Positions 8,465-15,294 of a DNA stretch of 36,932 bases are shown in pieces (the first letter of the stretch is position 1; each line of letters opens with the position of its first letter). Source of the stretch: Verrucomicrobiales bacterium (GTDB lineage: Bacteria; Verrucomicrobiota; Verrucomicrobiia; Verrucomicrobiales; DEV007). A program made the translations under genes and the position numbers. The DNA lies in assembly GCA_029233965.1 (NCBI GenBank), contig JARGOP010000045.1:1-36932 (forward strand). The letters run 5' to 3'. The notes below the pieces were generated by a model. That model had not been told where the DNA came from, did no database searches, and saw nothing but the letters and a program-made list of their open reading frames with translations.

Positions 8465-10558
8465 ATGTCTATCGAAAGTGTTACCGCCCGAACAGGACCC
8501 GAGCCTTATCGAATCAAACTCAAAGTCGCGATTCTGGGGGGGGGATTTGCCGGCGTCTACTGTGGACAGAAAATCGGCCGGGAGCTGAAAAAGGCGGGCA
8601 TCGACACACGGGATGCTGCGATTGTCTCGGAGCAGAACTACATGGTCTTCCAACCGATGCTCGCTGAAGTCGCCGGGGCATCGATCCAGCCACGGCACGT
8701 CGTCAACCCGATCCGCCAGCTCTGCCGCGGGCTTCGAGTCTATCGGGGCAGCGTCGTTTCGGTCGATTTGAAGGCGAAGGAAGTTCACGTCAACACCGGT
8801 AACTTCTCGGCCGGCGTCATTCTCGAGTATGAGCACATCGTTCTCGCTCTTGGTGCGGAAATTGATCTCAGCCGTGTCCCAGGCATGCCCGAGCACGCCC
8901 TCCTCATGCAGAATGTCGGTGACGCGATGATCCTTCGCGCCACGATCATCAAACGAATCGAAGAGGCGAATGCCGAATACCGCGAGGATGTCCGGAAGCG
9001 CCTCCTCACATTTGTCGTCGTCGGCGGGGGCTATTCAGGGGTCGAGACGGCCGGGGAAATGCTCGACATGCTCCTCGAAACGGCGAAATTTTATACGAAT
9101 GTTCCGAAGGGGGATATCAGGGTCGTGCTCGTGCACAGCCGCGAAAGAATTCTCCAGACGCTCACCGATTCGCTGGGCGACTATGCTGGACGCAAGCTCC
9201 AGGAGCGGGGTCTTGAACTTTGTCTTAACGAAAGGGTCAGAGCGGTCACCGCGACTAAAGTTTATCTTCAGTCCGGCGCCGAAATCGAAACCTCTACGGT
9301 TGTTTCGACCGTCGGGAACGCGCCGAACCAGGTCATCCGGCAAATTTGCGACCATCAGGAAGTCGGCCACGAGCGCTACCGTATCATCACGGACGAATAC
9401 CTCCGCGTGGAGGGCCATGAAAATGTCTGGTCCGCCGGCGACTGCGCTGCCGTTCCCCTTGCCGACGGAGGCGGTGACAGCTGCCCGCAGACAGCGCAGT
9501 TTGCGATGCGCCAGGGCGCCTGCCTCGCTCACAACATCGGGCGCACGATCCGAAAAGAGAAATTGAAACCCTTTCTCTTCAAGGGGCTCGGCGAACTGGC
9601 TTCGATCGGCCACCAGACCGCCGTGGCAAATATCATGGGGCTTCAGTTCTCCGGTTTCATCGCCTGGTTCATGTGGCGCACGATCTATCTGTCCAAGCTC
9701 CCGGGGATTGACCGGAAACTCCGGGTCGTTATCGACTGGACCCTCGATGTCTTCTTTCCACGCGACATCAACCTGCTCAACCCGCGCTACACGAAGCTCT
9801 ACCAGCAGGTGCACCTCGAGCCGGACGATATCCTCTTTAACCGGGGAGAGCCGGCGTTCTCCCTCTACGTCGTCCAAAGCGGACAGATCATCCTCAAGGA
9901 TCAGGAGGGCGGTGTCGCCCGGACGATCGAAGAAGGAGATTTTTTCGGAGAGCGGGCGCTCGTCCATGGAGGTGGCTACCTCTACGACGCGGTCGCTCAG
10001 GGCCGCACCGAACTGGTCTCGCTGAGCGGGGAGGCGGTGCTCCCGTTTATCCAAAGCAGCCGACGTTTCCGCCGGGTTCTCGCAAAAACGAGTGCTCAGG
10101 TTTCTGCCGAAGGCGAAATCCAGGCCATCATCGACAAGCTCCATCCCACGACCCTCGAGGCCTGTGTCACCGAAGTGATGCGTTCTGACATCGCAACCCT
10201 CCGGGGAGACCAAACCCTCCAGGATGCACTGTCGCTCTTCCGCGAACGACGCTTCAGCATCTACCCTCTCGTCGACGAAGAAGGGAAACTGTCAGGGGTG
10301 ATGAGCCGTGAGGATTTCTTCGATTTCATCAAGCGGGGAGATGTCGACGAAAACGCCCGGCTCAGTTCCATCGAGAGCATGAGTCTCCCCAGCTGCCTCG
10401 ACAATGCCACGGTGCAGGATTCCCTCGAAGGCATGGTCCGGATGGGACGCTACAAGTGCCTCATCGTCGATTCGGACAACTACCTCAAGGGCATCGTCAC
10501 GGTGATGGATCTACTCGGCGAAGATCTCGCCAAGAAAGAATTGCCGGCGAAGAGCTGA
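8465..10558 (+). CDS. NDH-2-like FAD/NAD(P) oxidoreductase fused to cNMP-binding-like and CBS domains
   Basis: 697 residues in three modules. Residues 1-435 are a type II NADH:quinone oxidoreductase-like flavoprotein, with FAD motif GGGFAG at 25-30, NAD motif GGGYSG at 187-192, and WSAGDCAAVP near 322-331. An NDH-2-like region with hydrophobic and aromatic residues (about 380-410) may attach it to the membrane. Residues about 440-545 form a cyclic-nucleotide-binding beta-roll (GDFFGERAL at 491-499). Residues about 568-690 form two CBS repeats, which usually sense adenosine nucleotides. Ordinary NDH-2 proteins have about 400-450 residues and lack both tails. The phosphate-binding Arg-Ala-Thr of classical cNMP sites is replaced by YLYDAVA, so this roll may bind another ligand or none. 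Respiratory NADH oxidation gated by nucleotide status is an inference. It ends 2 bases before the convergent glyS stop. Confidence 0.9.
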   Translation: MSIESVTARTGPEPYRIKLKVAILGGGFAGVYCGQKIGRELKKAGIDTRDAAIVSEQNYMVFQPMLAEVAGASIQPRHVVNPIRQLCRGLRVYRGSVVSVDLKAKEVHVNTGNFSAGVILEYEHIVLALGAEIDLSRVPGMPEHALLMQNVGDAMILRATIIKRIEEANAEYREDVRKRLLTFVVVGGGYSGVETAGEMLDMLLETAKFYTNVPKGDIRVVLVHSRERILQTLTDSLGDYAGRKLQERGLELCLNERVRAVTATKVYLQSGAEIETSTVVSTVGNAPNQVIRQICDHQEVGHERYRIITDEYLRVEGHENVWSAGDCAAVPLADGGGDSCPQTAQFAMRQGACLAHNIGRTIRKEKLKPFLFKGLGELASIGHQTAVANIMGLQFSGFIAWFMWRTIYLSKLPGIDRKLRVVIDWTLDVFFPRDINLLNPRYTKLYQQVHLEPDDILFNRGEPAFSLYVVQSGQIILKDQEGGVARTIEEGDFFGERALVHGGGYLYDAVAQGRTELVSLSGEAVLPFIQSSRRFRRVLAKTSAQVSAEGEIQAIIDKLHPTTLEACVTEVMRSDIATLRGDQTLQDALSLFRERRFSIYPLVDEEGKLSGVMSREDFFDFIKRGDVDENARLSSIESMSLPSCLDNATVQDSLEGMVRMGRYKCLIVDSDNYLKGIVTVMDLLGEDLAKKELPAKS

Positions 10559-10560
10559 AA

Positions 10561-12144
10561 TCAGGCGATCTGATCGAGAAGGAAATTACGAAGATCGGCA
10601 ATCGCGACCCGCTCCTGCTTCATGGAATCGCGGTGACGAAGCGTCACGGTTTCCTTCAGCTCATCCCCACTCTCACCCAGTGTGTCGAAATCAATCGTCA
10701 CGCAGAAGGGAGTTCCGATTTCATCCTGACGGCGGTAGCGACGGCCGATTGCAGCAGTTTCGTCATAAAACACGTTCATGTGGGGAACAAGGAGCGCCTG
10801 CACCTCCCTCGCTTTCTCCACCAGCTCGGGCTTGTTCTTGAGCAGCGGGAACACACCGACCTTCACCGGAGCCATCCGGGGAGAAAAACGCATCACGGTC
10901 CGGATTTCCTCTTTGCCTTTTTCGTCGGTGACGGTCTCTTCGTCGTAAGCTTCGCAAATCAGGGCGAGGATCGTGCGATCACATCCCGCACTTGGCTCGA
11001 CGACGTGAGGAATGAGTTTTTCTTTGGTCTCATCATCAAAGAACTCGAGAGGCTTGCCGCTGTGCTCTTTGTGCTTCGTGAGATCGTAGGCTCCGCGGTA
11101 GGCAACGCCTTCCAGCTCCTGAATCCCGAACGGGAATTCATACTCGATGTCGTAGGTCTTCTGCGAATAGTGGGCGCGTTCGCCATCCGGAATATCGAGA
11201 ACGTGGAGATGCTCGCGAGGAATTCCGATTTCCTCGTAGAAGGTGAGACGACGCTCAAGCCACTCATCCGTGAGGGCGAGACCATCCTCGGCGCGACAGA
11301 AAAACTCGATCTCCATCTGCTCGAATTCGCGGGAGCGGAAGGTGTAGTTTCTCGGGTTGATCTCGTTACGGAACGATTTCCCGATCTGGGCAATACCGAA
11401 AGGAAGCTTCACCCGGTTCGTCTCGGCGACGTTTTTGAACTGAACAAAGATGGACTGCGCTGTCTCGGGTCGAAGGTAGGCCACCGCGCTTTCGTCCCCG
11501 TCATCAGCAGAGGCACCCATGTGGGTCTTGAACATCAGGTTGAACTCACGGGGCTCAGTGAGAAGCGATCCATTTTCCGGATTGTATCGGGTCGTCTCCG
11601 TGAGTTCCTCCGTCGATTCACCGGCAAGTTCGATCGTTTTCGGAGAGATCTGCTTATCGGTGAGAAACTGGGAATAGTATTGCTTTGCCGTCTTGCGCGC
11701 CTTGTTTTCGTCCTGATTTCCGGAAATGAGAACCGAGTAGGGACGCTCTACAGACCAGCCGGATTCCGCGTGGGAAGCTCCCGTGTAATGATACGCGGTA
11801 CCGGACTGAGGCTCGATCTGGTCGGCACGCAGCCGCGCTTTGCTGAGAAGGCAGTCGCACATGGGGTCGGAAAATCCGCCGACGTGTCCCGAAGCCTTGA
11901 GGACATCCTGGTGCGTGAGAATGGAACCGTCGAGGCCTAGAATGTCTTCCCGCTCCTGCACATTCTTCCGCCACCAGTAGTCTTTGAGATTTCGCTTCAG
12001 TTCCGCGCCCAGTGGACCGTAATCCCAACATCCGTTCAAACCGCCATATATCTCGGCTGACTGGAAGATGAACCCCCGACGTTTGCACAGGCTCACGATT
12101 TTCTCCATCAGGGCGGTATTTTTTTCGGACGCAGCGTCGCTCAT
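10561..12144 (-). CDS. glyS: Glycyl-tRNA synthetase, single-chain (alpha2, eukaryote/archaea-like) type
   Basis: Class II synthetase that charges tRNA-Gly. The 527 residues match the homodimeric GlyRS rather than the alpha2-beta2 GlyQ/GlyS enzyme. Seen in order: GGLNGCWDYGPLG near the N-terminus, the motif 2 region FRNEINPRNYTFRSREFEQMEIEFF, the motif 3 region PSAGCDRTILALICEAY, and a C-terminal anticodon-binding domain (APVKVGVFPLLKN ... RYRRQDEIGTPFCVTID). The ATG at 12144 yields the expected N-terminus. It is transcribed alone, tail-to-tail with the NDH-2 fusion gene and divergent from rpmB. Confidence 0.96.
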   Translation of the reverse strand: MSDAASEKNTALMEKIVSLCKRRGFIFQSAEIYGGLNGCWDYGPLGAELKRNLKDYWWRKNVQEREDILGLDGSILTHQDVLKASGHVGGFSDPMCDCLLSKARLRADQIEPQSGTAYHYTGASHAESGWSVERPYSVLISGNQDENKARKTAKQYYSQFLTDKQISPKTIELAGESTEELTETTRYNPENGSLLTEPREFNLMFKTHMGASADDGDESAVAYLRPETAQSIFVQFKNVAETNRVKLPFGIAQIGKSFRNEINPRNYTFRSREFEQMEIEFFCRAEDGLALTDEWLERRLTFYEEIGIPREHLHVLDIPDGERAHYSQKTYDIEYEFPFGIQELEGVAYRGAYDLTKHKEHSGKPLEFFDDETKEKLIPHVVEPSAGCDRTILALICEAYDEETVTDEKGKEEIRTVMRFSPRMAPVKVGVFPLLKNKPELVEKAREVQALLVPHMNVFYDETAAIGRRYRRQDEIGTPFCVTIDFDTLGESGDELKETVTLRHRDSMKQERVAIADLRNFLLDQIA

Positions 12145-12277
12145 GGGTCAATAAACTGAAGATTTTAAAAAGAGTGGGACAAAATAGCCGACCCCCTTCT
12201 TCCGCAAGAGGAAAGTCGGAATGCTTTCATGGGAACAATCCTTCCAACCGCACCTGAGGTTCATCGCCTATTTTCTC

Positions 12278-12306
12278 TTGACCAGCGGTGAATTGTGCGG
12301 ACATTG
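12278..12306 (+). promoter_or_regulatory. Possible promoter upstream of rpmB
   Basis: TTGACC at 12278-12283 is a near-consensus -35 box. It is 17 bases from ACATTG at 12301-12306, a poor -10. The position, about 65 bases before the rpmB ATG, is reasonable. GGAG lies about 8 bases before the ATG as ribosome binding site. The promoter call is tentative. Confidence 0.25.
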
Positions 12307-12369
12307 CCCGCCCGCAGGAAACGACAGTGTGTCGATCCCTGCCCTACTATTTTTTAACGGAGCTTCACC

Positions 12370-12633
12370 ATGGCAAGAGTTTGTAAAATTACCGGCGCTA
12401 AAGTCACCTCAGGTCGCAGAATCCACCGCAGTGGACGTGCGAAGAAAAAGGGCGGTATCGGTCGTCACGTGACCAAAACGGTGAAGCGCCAGTTCAAGCC
12501 CAACCTTCGTCAGAAGCGGATCTGGGTTCCGGAGCTCGGACGTTACGTGAAGGTCAAAGTCAGTGCCCGCGGTCTGAAAACGATCGATAAGAACGGTGCG
12601 CTCAAGACTTTGACGAAGGCCGGACTTCTCTAG
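12370..12633 (+). CDS. rpmB: 50S ribosomal protein L28
   Basis: An 87-residue basic protein of the large ribosomal subunit. It begins MARVCKITGAK and continues through GRRIHRSG..KKK, the RQFKPNLRQKRIWV core and the VKVSARGLKTIDKNG tail, all standard L28 sequence. The first-cysteine form (VCKITG) keeps only one of the zinc-ribbon cysteines. The ATG follows a GGAG ribosome site. The frequent partner rpmG is not adjacent. The next gene starts 22-28 bases downstream, suggesting co-transcription with the 210-residue protein and clpS. Confidence 0.97.
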   Translation: MARVCKITGAKVTSGRRIHRSGRAKKKGGIGRHVTKTVKRQFKPNLRQKRIWVPELGRYVKVKVSARGLKTIDKNGALKTLTKAGLL

Positions 12634-12661
12634 TTCGGCCTCTTTCACCCTCCCGGTGTCT

Positions 12662-13288
12662 ATGTCTGACACCTTCTACATCGCGACCGGGTCGGACGCG
12701 GAAGGCTTTGAGCTGAGCCGATTCGTATCCTTGCTGGGTATTGAGCCCATCACATCGGCAACTTTTTCTCCCGATCCCGGTGCTCCGCTGGACCACGCCT
12801 GGAAGATCTGGCAGGAAACCCGGTTCCTTCCCTGTTTCGCACCGGCCTTTGTCCGAACCTTTCATGCGGCCGGAACACTTGAGGTCGATGCGATCGTCGC
12901 GGCGGACAGGGAAGTCGATTCGAGCCTGCCGGAGCCAATCCGGAAAAGCAGCCTCTCCGCGGGAAAACCTTTTCTTGAGGGAAAAAGCGAAATGAAAGGC
13001 CATCGCGAGTGGATCCGCTTTGCCGGGAAAGTCGAAGGCAACGAGTCTCCCGGGCATCTCTGTGTTCTCTTTGCGCTCCAGTCAGCGCTCTACCACCTTC
13101 CTCTTCCCTCGGCCCTCACGGCATTTGCAGCCTTTGAGTTTCAGGCCCGGCGCGGAAAATTCCCCTTCCCGGAAATGACCGGAAAGGAAAATGTCATTTT
13201 CTCCTCCATCCTCCCGCGTATCCCTCTTGCCGTCCGGGGCAATTCGGAGGAAATTGACGATGGCAAGGGAATGCTCCGCGTCATTTGA
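12662..13288 (+). CDS. Unrecognised 208-residue soluble protein between rpmB and clpS
   Basis: I chose the ATG at 12662 (MSDTFYIATGSD); a GTG two codons earlier is also possible. There is no signal peptide or membrane helix, and the protein seems mainly helical. The segment from about residue 80 to 170 (ADREVDSSLPEPIRKSSLSAGKPFLE, then GHLCVLFALQSALYHLPLPSALTAFAAFEFQARRGKF) loosely resembles the C-terminal helical half of urease accessory protein UreF. No urease genes are present and the N-terminal half does not fit well, so I do not assign that function. The gene starts 28 bases after rpmB and ends 15 bases before clpS, so the three probably form an operon. Codon use is like its neighbours. 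Confidence 0.8.
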   Translation: MSDTFYIATGSDAEGFELSRFVSLLGIEPITSATFSPDPGAPLDHAWKIWQETRFLPCFAPAFVRTFHAAGTLEVDAIVAADREVDSSLPEPIRKSSLSAGKPFLEGKSEMKGHREWIRFAGKVEGNESPGHLCVLFALQSALYHLPLPSALTAFAAFEFQARRGKFPFPEMTGKENVIFSSILPRIPLAVRGNSEEIDDGKGMLRVI

Positions 13289-13303
13289 AGAAATCAGCAA
13301 CGC

Positions 13304-13594
13304 ATGTCGACCGGGATCGAAGAAATCACCATTACTGAGGAGGAGACCGAGGTCGATCTCGATACTCCCTGGAATGTGATCGTCTATGACGACCCGGTTA
13401 ACCTCATGTCATTCGTGACCCTCGTCATCCAGCGGGTCTTCGGCTACCCGAAGACGAAGGCCGAAGCCATGATGATGGAAGTTCACCAGAAAGGCCAATC
13501 CGTAGTCTGGACCGGTCAGCGCGAGCAGGCCGAGCTGTATGTGCAGCAGCTCCAGAGCCATCAGTTGCTCGCCGCCATGAAAAAGGCGGAGTAA
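13304..13594 (+). CDS. clpS: ATP-dependent Clp protease adaptor ClpS
   Basis: A 96-residue adaptor that delivers N-degron substrates to ClpA/ClpC-ClpP. An acidic, flexible N-terminus of about 20 residues is followed by the ClpS core. WNVIVYDDPVNLMSFVTLVIQRVFGY has the Asp-Asp-x-x-N and Met of the N-degron pocket, and VHQKGQSVVWTGQREQAELY follows. The sequence resembles the shorter actinobacterial-type ClpS more than the E. coli form. No clpA/clpC is adjacent. It ends 4 bases before the stop of the convergent DUF1287 gene. Confidence 0.95.
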   Translation: MSTGIEEITITEEETEVDLDTPWNVIVYDDPVNLMSFVTLVIQRVFGYPKTKAEAMMMEVHQKGQSVVWTGQREQAELYVQQLQSHQLLAAMKKAE

Positions 13595-13598
13595 CCGC

Positions 13599-14174
13599 TC
13601 AATCTTTCGGGCCGCTCCAGCGATAGTGCCCGACGATCTTCCACTGTCGAATCCCGGAAGCAGCCACCGGGCCATTGCCAATGTTATGAACGAAGGTGTC
13701 AGGACCGGTGACCACACCAATGTGCCAGAGGCCGTTTCCGTTGAGATCCCAGGCAACGAGGTCACCGGGAAGAAATGAGGAAGCCTCTCCTTTGACTTCC
13801 GCCCCCTGCCGCTCAAGGAATCGCTGGAGATTGGGAACGCGGCGGTGATCAATGTTTCGATCCGGCCGCTTCAGCCCCCAAAGTCCGGGGTAGGCACTGA
13901 AGTTGGCGCGCATGTCCTCGTGGACAAGTTGTTGAAGGTCCACCCCCATCGCCCGATAAGAACGAATCACCACGTCAGTGCAAACGCCGGTGTCTGCCGG
14001 CACATCTCCGCCGGGATAGGTGAGCACGGCGTAGGCGGGATCGTATCGCACGCTTTGGGTGGTCCGGTAATTCGCCGCCGCGACGAATCGCCCGGCAAAT
14101 GCGGCCCCTTCCTGAGCGGACAGCATCTCTGCAAGCACCCAGACGCCGAAGAGAATCAGAGAAACGTATTTCAT
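13599..14174 (-). CDS. Secreted DUF1287 family protein
   Basis: 191 residues with a Sec signal peptide at about 1-20 (MKYVSLILFGVWVLAEMLSA). The family core is clear: YPGGDVPADTGVCTDVVIRSYR, with a conserved Cys, then FLPGDLVAWDLNGNGLWHIGVV, with a conserved His. Cys and His are arranged as in NlpC/P60-like papain-fold hydrolases, so cell-wall peptide hydrolysis is plausible but unproven for DUF1287. It is the last gene of a minus-strand run (uvrC, PBP2, lipoprotein, DUF1287), separated from the lipoprotein gene by 194 bases. The PBP2 nearby fits an envelope role. Confidence 0.9.
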   Translation of the reverse strand: MKYVSLILFGVWVLAEMLSAQEGAAFAGRFVAAANYRTTQSVRYDPAYAVLTYPGGDVPADTGVCTDVVIRSYRAMGVDLQQLVHEDMRANFSAYPGLWGLKRPDRNIDHRRVPNLQRFLERQGAEVKGEASSFLPGDLVAWDLNGNGLWHIGVVTGPDTFVHNIGNGPVAASGIRQWKIVGHYRWSGPKD

Positions 14175-14368
14175 GGCAACTTCTACGATTAGACGATCCG
14201 GCTTCTTTCATTTGCAGAACGAAATCGGCGATGCAGATTCGAGAGCACACGCGTGAGCCGCTTGACGCACCGTTCCTCCCGCGGAACAGAGTGGCTGCCC
14301 CCTCTTCACAATCCCTTTGCGCGACGAGCCGGACCGTAAGTCTTCCCTTCTTTTGCGATGCCCCTGAC

Positions 14369-15241
14369 TCACTGAAAACGCACCGTGACTTCCTCGGCCA
14401 GCTCCACGGTCATGCCTTCTATCTTCCTGAAAAGCTCCTTCACCTTTTCCAGATCGACGCCTTCCGGGTCTTCCATTGCTTCGTCGACAAAGGCACCGAA
14501 GTCGGGATCTTTCAGCACCTTCGAAATTTCGGCATCGCTCAGGATGATCAGATCTCCCGTCGTGTGCTCGGCGTTGGTCTCAGCGATTCCGGGCACGACT
14601 CGAACGAAGAAACCGGTCCGCATCCCCTGAGTCGTGTTGGCTGCCATCTGAATTGCCTCAGACGGCTTCATTCCCATTTCCTTGGCTTTTGAAAGCTGAT
14701 CCCCATTCACAATCTCATTCACGTTTCCGTCCGCGAGACTTGAATGGATTGTAAGTAGATCCCCTTCCAGCTCAAAGCGGAGGCTTCCTCCTTTTCGAGC
14801 GGCGGGAGCCTGCCCTCTGGCTTCCATGAGTTCTTTTGCTTTTCCGGGCAAGGTGTTCTGATCGATGACTATTTTTCGGATATCGTCAAAGTCGTAGACC
14901 ACGATATATCCCTCCCAGCCTTCAGTGTCTTTGCCAATCTCATGTCTGGAGTAGGAAACCCCTTCCCCGTAATTCTTTGCATCGGCCGTGAGCCCCTCCT
15001 CATCAGGAGTCATGATTTCCCGAATGAGGCCGAGATTGGCTGCTTCCATCGGAATGCCGGCACGGGGCCCCATCGCCTCAACCTGTTCAAGGAAAGCCGT
15101 CACCTGGGGAGAGAAGTGATAGCGCGTAATGATTTCGCCGCTGCCGTCCTTCTCCAACTTGACGACGGTCGAGGTCCTCACACAGGAGGTGCAGGCTCCG
15201 GCAATGAAGACTGCCAGGGCAATACCCAAGAATGCTTTCAT
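14369..15241 (-). CDS. Probable lipoprotein of unknown function
   Basis: 290 residues. The N-terminus MKAFLGIALAVFIAGACTSC is a signal peptide ending in two cysteines. Cys17 (IAGAC) is the likelier lipidation site, although the lipobox is not canonical. The following sequence (TSTVVKLEKDGSGEIITRYHFSP) is the pattern of secreted beta-rich lipoproteins that often begin with such a phrase. The rest is acidic and probably soluble, and I recognise no catalytic motif. It starts 53 bases after the PBP2 gene on the same strand, so probable co-transcription suggests an envelope role. Confidence 0.82.
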   Translation of the reverse strand: MKAFLGIALAVFIAGACTSCVRTSTVVKLEKDGSGEIITRYHFSPQVTAFLEQVEAMGPRAGIPMEAANLGLIREIMTPDEEGLTADAKNYGEGVSYSRHEIGKDTEGWEGYIVVYDFDDIRKIVIDQNTLPGKAKELMEARGQAPAARKGGSLRFELEGDLLTIHSSLADGNVNEIVNGDQLSKAKEMGMKPSEAIQMAANTTQGMRTGFFVRVVPGIAETNAEHTTGDLIILSDAEISKVLKDPDFGAFVDEAMEDPEGVDLEKVKELFRKIEGMTVELAEEVTVRFQ

Positions 15242-15294
15242 ACCGGAAAACTACTCATCTGATTCGCTCTCCGTAAATCACGTAATCAGTGAGA

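Noticed and set aside
10456-11940. Long plus-strand open frame (494 codons) across the glyS region
   Set aside because: It lies antisense to a clear GlyRS with all class II motifs. Its translation has no family features, so it is a shadow frame.
12662-13288. Annotation of the protein between rpmB and clpS as UreF
   Set aside because: Similarity is limited to a helical stretch judged by eye. No other urease gene is visible and the N-terminal half does not fit.
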